A stretch of DNA of 55,423 bases from the NCBI GenBank assembly GCA_030770425.1, contig JASJFT010000269.1, forward strand, positions 1-55,423, written 5' to 3'. Below, one piece after another: positions 12,133 to 23,155 of this stretch. This DNA comes from Darksidea phi. Lineage: Eukaryota > Ascomycota > Dothideomycetes > Pleosporales > Lentitheciaceae. The translations under genes were made by a program, and so were the position numbers. Position 1 is the first letter of the stretch. Each line of letters opens with the position of its first letter. The notes below the pieces were generated by a model. It made no database searches and was not told where the DNA came from. It saw only the letters and a program-made list of their open reading frames with translations.

Positions 12133-12873
12133 CTAAGCATTAAACAAGCCCCACTCTTTAATCTCAAAGCTCTCCAGAACCTTCTGCTTAAGCGCCTCGC
12201 TATCCTTCATCAACAGCGTCATTTCACCCTCAGCCGCCTTTTCATACTCGCCCGCATAATGCGGCGCATTAATCGTGATGAGGATGTCTGTGCTTTGCTC
12301 TTTCAGACGGAGCAGGAGGAGGTGGATGGCTACGAATTCGGGTTGTTTGCGGTTCGGGTTCTCTGGCGGCGGGGGAGTTTGGATGAAGGAGAGGGTGAAG
12401 ACGGGTTTGGTGCTGTACGCGCGTTAGTTGATATGTCGAGGAATGGAACAAAGAATGAGATGCGCCAAGGTGTGAACGGCGTGCATGTGATCATGCCACC
12501 ACTCTCCACTCTCCAAACTAGGAAAGAAAAAAAATATAAGACTCACGGCATCTTCGTCATAACAGCGTTGCCCTGTCCCAAAATATTCGTAGAGTCACCG
12601 GTCCCATCCACCAGATCGGCGAAATGGTACTGCAGCGCCTCTAGATCACTCGGCTTATGCACATATTCCAGAATCTCGGAAATAACGCCCGAGTAACCAT
12701 TCGTATCTAGAAACACCTCCTGGTGGTCCGGCACTTGGCGGATTTGGCTGCAGAGGTTAGTAATGAGGTTTTGTTGGGAGGAGGTTTCGCAGGGATTACC
12801 TGACGTCGCCGTATTGGGTGGGTAGCTCGACGGTGATGGCGCCGCCGTAGAGCTCGGTGGTTTTGAAGGACAT
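12133..12873 (-). CDS. mog1: Mog1, Ran-binding nuclear import factor (184 aa)
   Basis: Three exons on the minus strand: 12873-12800, 12747-12547, 12412-12133 (555 nt). Intron 1 (GTAATC..TACTAAC..CTGCAG) and intron 2 (GTGAGT..ACTAAC..TACAG) are canonical. The product begins with the Mog1 signature YGGAITVELP, followed by QIRQVPDHQEVFLD, a region with LQYHFADL, and a C-terminal strand DILITINAPHY. Family: Mog1 binds the GTPase Ran (Gsp1), promotes nucleotide release and supports nuclear protein import; the fold is PsbP/Mog1-like. Length fits the family (about 180-220 aa). The start gives the expected short N-terminus before the FGGAI-type motif. The head-to-tail neighbour bud20 starts 881 bp upstream of the mog1 start, so each probably has its own promoter. 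Confidence 0.93.
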
Positions 12874-13340
12874 GGTTGCGGGGGAAGAGGGGTTGGTTTT
12901 CGTGGTGAGGGGTGTGGAGCGGCGAGTGTTATCGGTGGGGCATGGTGGTGTGTTGTTGTGATATTTTATAGTTATTTTTTTGAGGTTCTTGCGCTCGAGG
13001 GTAGCAATCAGGCATCCAGGCAGGCGCCAGCACAGGTGGTTACCTAATTCACCAACAACGACTTGTGAAACGAAACATAAATTATAAAGGTATTTCTGGC
13101 GAATGCAATCGCCTGGGTATCGTTTTTACTTTTGGTGTGTCCCATTCTAGTCGAAAACGCCTTGCAATGCAAATGGACGCTGCAGCAGGCACAGGCACAG
13201 GCAGCCAACTTCCTGCGCCAGGCAGTGATATATCCCTGATGTATTCCACTCAAATGACTTCCGCCTCGCTATTGCCCCCATGATAGCTGCAAAGACCGTA
13301 GTGCTGAATTATACTCGCTTCTCTGCTGATAGCTTTCCCA

Positions 13341-13754
13341 TCACCCCGCGGCGGCATCGTCGTCGACTTCCATGGGCGCAGTCGTCCGCTTTCCATTGTC
13401 GGTCCCTAGACCCACTGCGGCCTCTGCCTCTTTCTGCGTGTACGGTTCATCACGGAGGGCGCGGACTCTGCGTCGTGTCAGTTCCTCAGTTCTTTTCCTC
13501 AATGCTAGGGCGCCTTCCTACCTCCGCTTGTGCACCTTGCCCTTCTGATGGGCGCCAAAGTTGGCCTCGCTCTCAAACCATTTTGCGCACTCCTTGCAGT
13601 ACCACTGGCCCAGCCCCGGCAGGTCCTCGGTCGCCTTGGAGTCCTTGAACTGGGCGAGGTGCTTGTCGTCGTGTATGTCGGCGTGGACCTGGTCGAGGTC
13701 GCGCGTGTGGCGGCGCGTCTTCTTCTTCGACTTGTCGCCGCGTATGGCGGGCAT
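13341..13754 (-). CDS. bud20: Bud20/ZNF593-type C2H2 zinc finger, 60S export factor (119 aa)
   Basis: Two exons on the minus strand: 13754-13522 and 13467-13341 (360 nt). The 54-nt intron starts GTAGGA, slightly unusual, has CTGAC near its end and a CAG acceptor. The N-terminus is very basic (KSKKKTRRHTRDLDQVHADI), followed by one C2H2 finger, YCKECAKWFES, with histidines in GAHQKGKVHKRR. After the splice come RVRALRDEPYTQKEAEAA and an acidic tail. Family: yeast Bud20 and human ZNF593 ride on pre-60S ribosomal particles and help their nuclear export. Length matches. It is transcribed divergently from aconitase across a 732-bp shared region. Confidence 0.93.
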
Positions 13755-14486
13755 GGCAGCGGGTTGTTCGGCCGCGGATACGGCTGTGTGCGAATGTGTG
13801 GGATGTTTCGGCTAACCGGGACGTGCGGCGCGATATAGACGTGTCTGCAGGTCAAAGAATTTTTTTGCGGGCTTCTGGAATAGGCTTGGCACTGTCGGGC
13901 ATGGTACGGCAGGGCCGGTCTCTCTGTTCTCTCTCGTCTGCAGGTCTGGTCTGCAGGTCTCGTCTGCAAGGCCTTGAGCAGGACGGATCGTGATTCTGTG
14001 TCCAAGGCAATTGAAGATCGCAGCGTGAGGTTGCTGTCCGCCGCCAATCAGGCCGCCGGAGCTCTCCCAGATAAGCAGAGAGGCGCCGCGGGGTGGTGCC
14101 GAACGCCGGGTGACGACATAGCACCGTCGACAATACACAATACACAGCATCAAGCCCAGCCTTCACTGCTCTCCATCGCTCGATACATTCGCTGCTGCAC
14201 AACATCGCGAAGCCTGCGCAAACACGGCTCGTGCATGCATACCAGTACCAATTGCGGCCTTTTCCCGCGCCAGCACGTGAAACGCGGACGACGGGAGATC
14301 ACAGTCGCTGCTTTGTTTTGACACCGACCGAGGTAGCTGCCCCGAGCGAACCGCCCGCCAGCCAATCACCGCCCCCCCGATCGTCATTAGTTATCGGCCA
14401 AGGTTGCGGGCAAGCTTCTGACCTTCTTTTCTTCCTCCGCTCCATCACCTCTGCTCTCCACTCCATCCTCGCAACCCACCTCCACC
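13755..14486. promoter_or_regulatory. divergent bud20/aconitase promoter with two CCAAT boxes
   Basis: This is the 732-bp gap between the bud20 start and the aconitase start. CCAAT pentamers lie at 14044-14048 and 14362-14366, both inside GCCAATCA. In ascomycetes the CCAAT-binding complex (HapB/C/E) with HapX represses iron-using genes, including aconitase, when iron is short. Presence of the boxes is seen; function is inferred. Confidence 0.45.
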
Positions 14487-17147
14487 ATGCACAAGTTCTC
14501 CAGGCTCGGCCGCGTCGGCCAGAGCCTCCTCCAGCGGAGGCAATTGGCCACCGTCAGCGATGCTCCGCTCTCCAGGAAGGTCGAGATGAACAACCTGGAG
14601 AAGGGCCACTACATCAACTACCAGAAGATGAGCGAGAACCTCGGCATCGTGCGCAAGCGCTTGAACCGACCGCTCACCTTCGCCGAGAAGATCTTGTACT
14701 CGCATTTGGACGACCCTCACAACCAGGAGATTGAGCGTGGCAGCACCTACCTCAAGCTCCGGCCGGACCGCGTAGCTTGCCAGGATGCCACCGCCCAGAT
14801 GGCCATTCTGCAGTTCATGTCGGCTGGCATCCCTTCGGTCCAAACCCCGACCACTGTGCATTGCGACCATCTTATCGAGGCCCAGGTCGGCGGCGCGAAG
14901 GATCTGGCCCGCGCCACCGAGATCAACAAGGAAGTGTACGACTTCCTGTCGACATCCTGCGCCAAGTACAACATCGGTTTCTGGAAGCCTGGCTCTGGTA
15001 TCATCCACCAGATCATCCTTGAGAACTACGCGTTCCCCGGTGGTTTGCTCATCGGTACCGACTCTCACACTCCCAATGCCGGTGGCCTCGGTATGGCCGC
15101 TATTGGTGTCGGTGGTGCCGATGCCGTCGACGTCATGGCTGGTCTTCCTTGGGAACTGAAGGCTCCCAAGATAATCGGTGTTAGGCTGACTGGCGAGCTA
15201 TCTGGCTGGACCGCTCCCAAAGGTGTGTATCCTTATCTGAGCCCCCGTGCGGGGTAGAAGCGCTATCAATTGAACCACAGCAAGCTAATTCGAGCTCCAG
15301 ATATCATTCTCAAGGTCGCTGGCGAGCTCACCGTCAAGGGTGGAACCGGCGCTATTGTCGAGTACCATGGTCCTGGTACCAAGAACCTGTCTTGTACGGG
15401 CATGGGCAGTACGTAACCCCGGTACACTTCGCATATCTCACGTCAAAAGCTTGTTGGAATACTGTCGCATTTCAGACTGTGCGGCTTCCACGCTGGAGAC
15501 GAACGACACTGATATTCCTTGGATGAGCTTTGCTGACTTAATCGTAGCGATTTGCAACATGGGTGCCGAAATCGGTGCTACTACCTCGGTTTTCCCCTTC
15601 AACGACCGCATGTTTGACTACCTCTCGGCCACCAAGCGACGAGCGATTGGCGACTTTGCGCGCGAGTACGCTGCCGAGCTCCACGAGGACGAGGGTGCTG
15701 AATATGACCAGCTCCTCGAGATCAACCTCTCCGAGCTCGAGCCGCACATCAACGGTCCCTTCACTCCCGATCTTGCTACGCCCATCAGCAAGTGGAAAGA
15801 GGCTGTCAAGACTAACAAGTGGCCGGATGAGCTCAAGGTTGGTCTCATCGGCTCCTGCACGAACTCGTCGTACGAGGACATGACCCGCGCCGCGTCGATT
15901 GCTGAGGATGCCATGGCTCATGGCCTCAAAGCCAAGTCTCTCTTCACTGTCACGCCTGGGTCGGAACAGATCCGCGCAACTATCGAACGGGACGGCCAGC
16001 TAAAGACCTTCGAGGAGTTCGGTGGTATGGTCCTTGCTAACGCTTGTGGTCCTTGCATTGGTATGCACTATTCTCTACCTACCCTGGCCTCATTCTCACG
16101 CTAATTCCTACTTAGGTCAATGGGATCGTCGCGATGTGAAGAAGGGTGAACCGAACTCCATCATCTCGTCCTATAACCGTAATTTCACTGGTCGCAACGA
16201 TGCCAACCCCGCCACGCACTCGTTCGTCACCTCTCCTGATCTCGTCGTCGCCATGACCATCGCTGGTACTCTCAATTTTAATCCGCTTGAAGATTCTTTG
16301 AAGGATAAGGATGGCAAGGAGTTCAAGCTCAAGGCGCCTACCGGACAGGGTCTGCCTGCCAATGGCTACGACCCAGGACAGGACACTTACCAGGCGCCTC
16401 CTGAGGATCGTTCCTCCGTCTCGGTCGCCGTCTCCCCCAGCTCCGACCGTCTCCAAATTCTCCAGCCCTTTGATGCCTGGGACGGAAAGGACGCCAAAGA
16501 TTTGCCCATCCTCATCAAGACCCAGGGCAAGACCACCACCGACCACATCTCCATGGCCGGTCCCTGGCTGAAGTACCGTGGCCATTTGGACAACATCTCC
16601 AACAACATGTTGATTGGTGCCATTAACGCTGAGAACGGCGAGGCTAACAAGATCAAGAACAACCTCACTGGTGAATACGACGCTGTCCCCGCTGTCGCTC
16701 GTGACTACAAGAAGAATGGCATCAAGTGGGTCGTCGTCGGTGACTGGAACTACGGCGAGGGCAGCTCGCGTGAGCACGCCGCTTTGGAGCCCAGGCATCT
16801 GGGTGGTCTTGCCATCATTGTCCGATCCTTTGCCCGTATTGTAAGTGAACCGAATTGCACATGATCGCTTAAGCTAACCAGTATAGCACGAGACCAACCT
16901 GAAGAAGCAGGGTATGCTTCCTCTGACCTTTATCGACCCCGCCGACTATGACAAGATTGGCCCCAATGACACAGTCGACCTCAAGTGCACCGAACTCGCC
17001 GTTGGTCAGCCCATGACCCTCGTCGTTCACCCTGCCGACGGTGGCAAGTCGTTCGACATCAAGCTTGCGCACAGCTTCAACGAAGGCCAGATCGAATGGT
17101 TCAAGAACGGCAGCGCGCTCAACACCATGGCCAAGAACGCGAAATAG
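14487..17147 (+). CDS. aco1: mitochondrial aconitate hydratase (780 aa)
   Basis: Five exons: 14487-15222, 15301-15408, 15548-16060, 16116-16840, 16887-17147 (2343 nt). It catalyses citrate to isocitrate via cis-aconitate in the TCA cycle, with a [4Fe-4S] cluster in the mitochondrial matrix. The N-terminus is basic and serine-rich without acids ([20 protein letters not shown]), as expected of a mitochondrial presequence. The three cluster cysteines are at 385 (GSCTNSS) and 448/451 (ANACGPCIG). Other family motifs: [20 protein letters not shown] (across intron 2), [19 protein letters not shown]. Length is typical for fungal Aco1. The leader ends CCTCCACC before ATG, a good fungal start context. 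Intron 2 is long (139 nt) relative to the others. No defect seen; this is the best-supported gene in the window. Confidence 0.98.
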
Positions 17148-17653
17148 ATGAGCTCGTGCCGACGAGGTACCATATAGGACGCCATACCATCACTGGGAAT
17201 GTAGAAATAGAAGAAAAAAGAACACCCAGACACGCTTCTGACGATGGATATGGATCGGGAAACAGGATTTGGGGAGGAAATTGGATTCTGGGTTGCGACG
17301 AGTATGTCATGTAACGAGTGGCACAGCCTTCTCTTGATATCATCCGGGCTCTATTGGTTGGGCCTGGCTTGTACTTTTGTACGGTGTTTAGCGTGCAATG
17401 CTTTGATTGATTTTGTTACATTTCTTCGCCTTTGATGATTGTCTGAGGCTTGTGGTGTGGCATCTTCGTGTCTTGATAATTTAGTTCGAGGTTATTAGTT
17501 CGAGGTTCGCTCAAACGGCTCGGCCCGTGCTTAGGCCGTTGCCCCGCAACGAACTAATCAACAAACATCCCGGCCGACCTTCAACCACCAACCTACACCA
17601 CTATATTCCTCGACAGTCGCGCATACGTTGCATAACACCAGTAAATCATCGAG
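17148..17653. promoter_or_regulatory. aco1 3' region and gcna-like promoter
   Basis: About 500 bp between the aconitase stop and the next start on the same strand. It should hold the aconitase 3' UTR and the promoter of the protease gene. A short direct repeat (TTAGTTCGAGGTT and TTAGTTCGAGGTTCG) lies near 17482-17508. No other element recognised. Confidence 0.4.
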
Positions 17654-19815
17654 ATGGCTCGTCTACGCAAACCCAGCCCGGCAGAGGCGCCCATATTCAT
17701 ACCACCAACCACCACGACCAAGTCAACGCGTTCCAGCCCCCGCAAACCCGTACGCGAATCGCCCTCTACTCGCGAGCTCCGCTACACATCATCGCACGAT
17801 CCCGAAGACTCATTCCTCATACCAAAAGCATCTTCTGGTACTTCGCCGGTCAGAAAGCAGCGTGTGCTCAGGCCGGTTGCGAGCAATAGTCGGCTTTTGA
17901 GGAAGATTAGCGATGAGAGTTTGGCTGCAACGCCGGATCGGAAGGAGAGGAGAGGAAGGGGAAGGGAGATGAGCGGCCAGGGAAATTATTTGTATTCTAA
18001 GACCCTAGCCAAGACGTTGGCGAGGAAGCAGAGTGGGCTGAGGAAGATTGAACTCGAGGTTGGGCTTGAGGTAGGGAGTGTAGAGCGAGAGACAGTTGTT
18101 GATGAGGAGGTGGAGGAGGTGGAGAAGAGTATCTTTTGTGGGGATGAAGAGGGTGTGAAGGAGGGGGATAAAGAGAATATTGAGGAGGTGGAAGAAGAGG
18201 ATAATGATGAGGATGATGAGCCGGTGGTGGTTAGGCAGAGGCGGCATCAACCACAAACCCGGCGAGTAGTCTCGGATACTGAGGAGGACGAAAGCGAGGA
18301 AGAAGAGTCCGTGAGAATCCCACAACGGAAAGCTTCTATACCACACACTGGACGGAAGCTAGCTATGGGAATGCCACCATCTCTCACATCTATGAAGCCT
18401 CCACAGGAGAAAGGACATAGCACGATCTCGAACTGGGCGCAAGAAGTTATCGACTTGACAAGCTCACCAGAGCCGCCAGCCTCTTTTGCACTCCCACCAC
18501 CAGTACGGGCACATACTGCTTCCTTTGCTGCGTCACCGCGTCCAACAAGCTCAGCAACGAATGACGTAGATGCCATGCTCCACTTGTACGCTCCTCTCTA
18601 CTTGACTCGATACTAGACTAACTAAGCACCAGCTCACCCTCACCAATCAAGTTCCGCTCTCCCCGCAAAGCGCCTCCCATCTCCCGGCCGAGCACACCCC
18701 CAGCATCCATAAGCCCTTCAAAACTCGTTTCTCCCTCCAAAAAGAACCCTCGGATACCACACGCATCTGACCTTCGCCCCAGCATAGACGCCTTTTGGAA
18801 CCCTGAAGTAGTAAACGACTGGAACGACAAGCACTCGCCTTCAAAACCGCTCTTGTCGCCTCGAAAGCAGAACCTGTTCAAAGAGCTCGAGGATCAGATG
18901 AATGCAATTACACTCTCCGACAGCGATGATGCACCGTTCCCCTCTCCAACGACATCCCCCCGAAAGAAGAAAGGGCAGCAAAGTCCAACGAAGAAGGGTC
19001 CCACAAGTTCCTCCTCACCCTCCGTATCAGACGTCCGAGCCCAACGAAAAGACTTCGCAGCCCGCAAACATGCCCTTGCCTCCGCCTTCCTCACCGAGCT
19101 CGACACTACTATAACGCAAGGACGCATAACCTCGCTCTCAGCCTCCACAGGCGGCATAAAACTCCTCTGGTCCAAGACCCTCAAAACAACAGCCGGCCGC
19201 GCAAACTGGCGCCGCGAAGCCATCCGTCTCCGTACCGGTCCCTCCCCCCCGGACATCCAAGCAACATACCGCCACCACTGCAGCATCGAGCTCGCAGAAA
19301 AAGTCATCGACGACGAAGAACGCCTCTACAATGTGCTAGCACACGAGTACTGCCACCTGACCACCTTCATGATCAGCGAAGTCCGAAATCATCCGCACGG
19401 CGCTGAGTTCAAGGCCTGGGGCGCTAGAGTCAGCCGTGCGTTCGCGGACAAAGGTGTGCGAGTTACTACGAAGCATAGCTATAAGATTGAGTATAAGTTT
19501 GTTTGGGAGTGTGTCGTGTGTGGGTACGAGTTTAAGAGGCATTCTAGGTCGGTGGATCCCCAGAGGCATAGTTGTGGGAGGTGCAAGGGGAGGCTTGTGC
19601 AGACGAAGCCGTCGCCGAGGGCAGGGGTGGGGATGGGAGGAGAGGGGAAGGTGAGGAGTGAGTATCAAGTCTTTGTCAAGGCGAACTTTGCGAGGGTGAA
19701 AGAGGAGATGGTGGCGAGAGGGGAGGATGTTCAGATGGGGAGGGTTATGGAGGCTGTCGCTAGGGAGTATAGGGAGAGGAGGGGGAAGGAGGTTGAGGTT
19801 GCGCTTGGGGGTTGA
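17654..19815 (+). CDS. GCNA-type SprT protease with acidic N-terminus, zinc ribbon and HMG-like tail (704 aa)
   Basis: Two exons, 17654-18585 and 18633-19815 (2115 nt); the 47-nt intron is GTACGC..ACTAAC..CACCAG. Residues 1-420 look disordered: basic first, then a very acidic Glu/Asp run around 150-225, with a textbook SUMO-interacting motif VIDLT at about 266-270. The SprT domain carries HEYCH at about 547-551, a downstream HPHGAEFKAWG, then a zinc ribbon (CVVCGYEF and CGRCKG) and a C-terminal HMG-like helix set (about 640-695, YQVFVKANF). This order matches animal GCNA/ACRC, which degrades DNA-protein crosslinks and binds SUMO. Function in this fungus is inferred from architecture. Codon use shifts from C-rich to G-rich inside exon 2 (about 19440 on), a base-skew change rather than a break. 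Confidence 0.85.
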
Positions 19816-20666
19816 AATCGTGATGGGTTGGGAGGGTGGCTTTTCTTCGTTCTAGAGGTCCTTCGTTCATGCATTCACGACCTATGTTTAACAGCGAACG
19901 TAAAACGTTATATGATTAATTACATGCTAGCCATCGCAGTTGGCGACTTGTATACCGCGGGCGCGCAGTGCAGGTGTACTAATTACTCTCCACTGCCGCT
20001 GCAGTCACTGTTAGACTCGACCAACATTCTCCTACTCAACGATCAATTCCAACGCCTGTCCCTTCCCATTCGTCGCCCGTCAATCGAACGAGTAACAGCA
20101 GCCATCATCAAGTTGTCAAACCCCCAGAATAACCCAAAGAGGACGACACACAAAAAGGGCATTTCGTCCCGAACCCCTTGAAACGCAAGAAAGGCTGTTG
20201 GCTGTTGGTTGTTGGTTGCAGTCAGTGCCTGAGGCTACACGTCACGGCCTGAGCCTCATGAAAGAGGCCGTTGGTGGCGCGCGCGCGCCGTGGCGCAACG
20301 TTTTGAGCCTCATGGAGACTTAGTAAGGCTTTGCTCTGGCGATGTCCGTCCGAGACCGGATGAGTTGGCGACATCGTCGCTTTGCCAATGTTCCAAATAT
20401 CACGTCGGTCGTCGGTCGTCGGTCGGTCGTGGATATTCTTTCACGACTGATAGGACTATGTACAACTCTACGACTCTGTTATCGTGTATAAGGTGTGGGG
20501 TATAGTACCTCTACTGTGTACAAGCTCGTACTGTGTTTCGTGAGGACCTTACAAGAGAGAATCGCACCGTGCAAATCCAAATAAATATGGTTAACTACTT
20601 GCGAAATGCGAATCATGTACAAGAAAGTTGCAGCCAAGAAGTACAGCCGAAAAGAAAAAAAAAGCC
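19816..20666. other. intergenic between convergent genes, mostly repeat
   Basis: 851 bp between two converging genes. A dispersed repeat (20086-20320) fills the middle. Simple TTGGCTG/TTGGTTG runs (20191-20220), a GC alternation (20278-20289) and a GTCGGTC run (20403-20430) are visible. No gene seen. Confidence 0.5.
20086..20320 (+). repeat. dispersed repeat A, copy 1 (mate at 29246-29417)
   Basis: Shares with 29246-29417, in the same order and orientation, GAGTAACAGCAGCC-like start, ATAACCCAAA, GGCATTTCGTCCCGAA, CCTTGAAACGCAAGAA, TTGGTTGCAGTCA and GAGCCTCATGGAGA. Copy 1 is longer because of extra TTGGCTG units and a GC-rich insert. It encodes nothing recognisable. Confidence 0.8.
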
Positions 20667-21614
20667 TCACAGACTCGCCTTCACGGAGCCGATACCAGCT
20701 TTGACTTCTACCCTGCCAGAAGAGTCTGAATCGACCATGACCACGACGCCCTCCTCTGCATTCTTATCTGGCACCAGAGTGATCTCCTGGCAGTCCTCCA
20801 TATCCACACCATTCGCAAACTGCACAACCACAAAGTTAATCGGCCTCGCTCCAATAACCACCATAGGCGCATGCCATGTCCCCGCTCCATACGTAACAGC
20901 TTGATTCCCCGTGGCTACAAACGCTCTTATATTTTTCAAATCGGGTAGTCCCGGCCCCTTTGGCCTCGCAGAAGGATGCAATCTTGTGAACTGGCTCGGC
21001 GGCGGCGCAGCTTCATTCGTGAAGGGACTTGGTCTCGCCCTTGCAAAGATCTCCGTGATGCTTTTCTGTTTTTTGATTTTCGGTGTTGGGTATGGCGGCG
21101 GTCGATCTGTGTTCCGTCTCGACGCTGACGCGGGCAGTGTAGGCGCTACGATGACGAGGTATTGCGTATGTCTTTCCGAACCTGAAAGGCCCATTGGAAT
21201 GAACGTCTGGGTGGTGAAGGGATGTCTTTCGAGTATCTGCACGTCAAAAAGCGCTCTATCCGCGTTTTCGTAGTCTTCGTCGTCAAGGTCAAAGTCGCCC
21301 CAGCTACTCGGCATGCTCTGGCTGGGCTCGTGTGGTCGGAGGTCTCTCGGTGCGCAGATGAACATGTTCATGACGGCCTTGGCCGGCTTGTTTGAGGGGG
21401 CAAGGGAATAGAGGTTTGACATGTGTGTGATATCGAGGATCTTGAGGGCCGTGCCTTGGTTTGCGGAGACGGCGTCTGGAGGTGGACCGCGTTGAGAGGG
21501 TGGGAGCGGGGAGTGTGCGGGGTTCTCGACTACGGTGCCGAATTGGGAGAAGGAGGATTGTGTGAGGAGTTCGATGGGGATGCGTATAGACGGGCAGGGC
21601 ATTGAGGGAGGCAT
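20667..21614 (-). CDS. ureidoglycolate lyase (315 aa)
   Basis: Single exon on the minus strand. It splits ureidoglycolate into glyoxylate and urea, the last step of allantoin (purine) breakdown; the yeast counterpart is Dal3. Visible family features: the N-terminal FSQFGTVVENP stretch, a middle ILERHPFTTQTFIPMG, the YLVIVAP strand, and the core TGNQAVTYGAGTWHAPMVV followed by NFVVVQFANG. The protein is longer than yeast Dal3 because of a low-complexity insert (about residues 150-215, KIKKQKSITEIF and proline-rich), as seen in other filamentous fungi. I chose the ATG at 21614 (MPPSMPC) because it sits just before the conserved start; an in-frame Met 45 codons upstream runs into the shared promoter. 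It is transcribed divergently from cog5 with only 194 bp between starts. Confidence 0.92.
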   Translation of the reverse strand: MPPSMPCPSIRIPIELLTQSSFSQFGTVVENPAHSPLPPSQRGPPPDAVSANQGTALKILDITHMSNLYSLAPSNKPAKAVMNMFICAPRDLRPHEPSQSMPSSWGDFDLDDEDYENADRALFDVQILERHPFTTQTFIPMGLSGSERHTQYLVIVAPTLPASASRRNTDRPPPYPTPKIKKQKSITEIFARARPSPFTNEAAPPPSQFTRLHPSARPKGPGLPDLKNIRAFVATGNQAVTYGAGTWHAPMVVIGARPINFVVVQFANGVDMEDCQEITLVPDKNAEEGVVVMVDSDSSGRVEVKAGIGSVKASL

Positions 21615-21808
21615 TTTGGCAATCAGAAGGGGGATTGAGTGGAATGAAGAGTGGAATGAGGAGTGAGCGGGGAGCTTGGGGTCGAGCTTGTGAATATCGG
21701 CTAACCGAGGCGCTAAGATAGCGATAAGAAGCGGACCCTTGCGGGCCAAGACTGACGTTTACCGACCGCACTTCCACATTTAGGTGGGCATTGCTGCTGC
21801 GATTCAGT
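21615..21808. promoter_or_regulatory. 194-bp bidirectional promoter
   Basis: The starts of ureidoglycolate lyase (minus) and cog5 (plus) are 194 bp apart, so both promoters must share this space. No TATA box or GATA cluster stands out; two TTGGC-like words and a GATAGCGATAAG stretch at 21717-21728 contain two GATA cores, which could matter for a nitrogen-catabolism gene. Confidence 0.5.
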
Positions 21809-23155
21809 ATGTCGGACGGCGAGCCATCGTATATCGACTATGAAGCCTTCCTGGACCCGGGATTTTCGGCGACTTCCTTCGCGAACACGCTCGTTTTGTC
21901 GACCAACAACCCCTCTGATACGCCGCTAGACTTGTCAACACCCCTCTCGCGTGTGCTGTTCGACGTTCAAGAAATCGATACGCATATCGATACGCTTACC
22001 ACCAAGTCTGCGCTACCGCTGCTTGAGTACACGAAGGACCATGCCGAGTCAAGTGGGAGGATACTGCAGGAGGTCGAGGGCCAGGTCGCCAGTCTGACGG
22101 AGTCGTACAAGACGCTGGAGAAGGAGGTCATTGAGCGATATGAGGTCGCGGAACAAGTTCGCTTAACGGCTGAAAGGCTGTGTCAGACTGTCAAGATCGG
22201 CAGATCAGTAGCGCGATGCCTCATGCTTGGAAGACAGCTTGAGATGCGCATGTCGGAGCTTGGTGGGGTGGGCAGCGCGAAGAAGGAAGATCACAGGGCG
22301 ATGGTGCGGTCGGCTGATACGCTGCTGTCATTGCGGCAGATCTTTAGGGCAGCAAAGCCTGGCGAGGAAGGCGAAGGGCTGGATAAGGTCAATGTGATTA
22401 ATACGCTGAAGAACGAGCTGGTACAACCTGGGGAGCGGAGTATCGTGTCGAGAGCACAGCAGGTGGTAAAGGAGTTTTCCATATCTTCCTTGCTCACATC
22501 CTCAGGCCAGTCTTCGGCCTCGACGTTTGCACAGACGGAAGATACGAAGTCGAGGACGACATCCGCCCTGCTCACGTTATACCTACTCTCACCGACGTTG
22601 CTCAACACCACGATACAAAGTTTCTCGCCGGCTCTACTCCTCACTACACTGCAAGAATACCTCCAGACACAACTCAAATCCTCACTTGCAGCGCTAGCTC
22701 GATCACTGTCCACGTTACCCTCGCTAGATCGGACTCTACTAGAAGTGTCAGCTCGTTGTCAGAACATCGTTGCGCTGGAAACGTTACTAGAAGCCACCAA
22801 ACCCCCGTCTCACCTGCTGCTAGGTGGGGAAACATCTGGAGACGACAAATCACCCTCGAACTTTCTACAACCACTTCTACAAGCGCTCGATACGTCTTCT
22901 CTACCATCGTATTTTTGGAGATCGCTTGCATCAAATCTGCCGGCCAGGGTGCAGGAAATCATGCATCGCGGCGGGGTATCTGCAAGGACCCTGCGCTCCA
23001 ATAAGGACAGGGTGCGAGATGCCGTCCGAGAGTGCGTCAATCGAGGATCACAGTTGCCGGGAGCATCCTCGAACCAGGGCAGGGCAGCGGCTGTGGGGGG
23101 CTGGGAGCGCGAGGCTGCCGTCATGGTCGGGTCGATCCTGGGACAGATACGATGA
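21809..23155 (+). CDS. cog5: conserved oligomeric Golgi complex subunit 5 (448 aa)
   Basis: Single exon, 449 codons. COG is a vesicle-tethering complex for retrograde traffic within the Golgi; Cog5 belongs to lobe B. The N-terminus shows the family start, YIDYEAFLDPGFSATSFAN, then L-S-x-V-L-FDVQEID and a long helical segment (coiled-coil-like, residues about 50-150). The C-terminal half is helical with RVQEIMHRGG and RDRVRDAVREC-like stretches. Length fits fungal Cog5. The first in-frame ATG (21791) is only six codons upstream; I chose 21809 (MSDGEPSY) as the more family-like start, but both are possible. Confidence 0.88.
   Translation: MSDGEPSYIDYEAFLDPGFSATSFANTLVLSTNNPSDTPLDLSTPLSRVLFDVQEIDTHIDTLTTKSALPLLEYTKDHAESSGRILQEVEGQVASLTESYKTLEKEVIERYEVAEQVRLTAERLCQTVKIGRSVARCLMLGRQLEMRMSELGGVGSAKKEDHRAMVRSADTLLSLRQIFRAAKPGEEGEGLDKVNVINTLKNELVQPGERSIVSRAQQVVKEFSISSLLTSSGQSSASTFAQTEDTKSRTTSALLTLYLLSPTLLNTTIQSFSPALLLTTLQEYLQTQLKSSLAALARSLSTLPSLDRTLLEVSARCQNIVALETLLEATKPPSHLLLGGETSGDDKSPSNFLQPLLQALDTSSLPSYFWRSLASNLPARVQEIMHRGGVSARTLRSNKDRVRDAVRECVNRGSQLPGASSNQGRAAAVGGWEREAAVMVGSILGQIR

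Noticed and set aside
14445..15068. Long minus-strand open frame opposite aconitase exon 1
   Set aside because: It is a shadow of GC-rich third codon positions on the sense strand; no motif and no start context.
16112..16798. 229-codon minus-strand open frame opposite aconitase exon 4
   Set aside because: Same reason: antisense of a strongly biased real coding exon.
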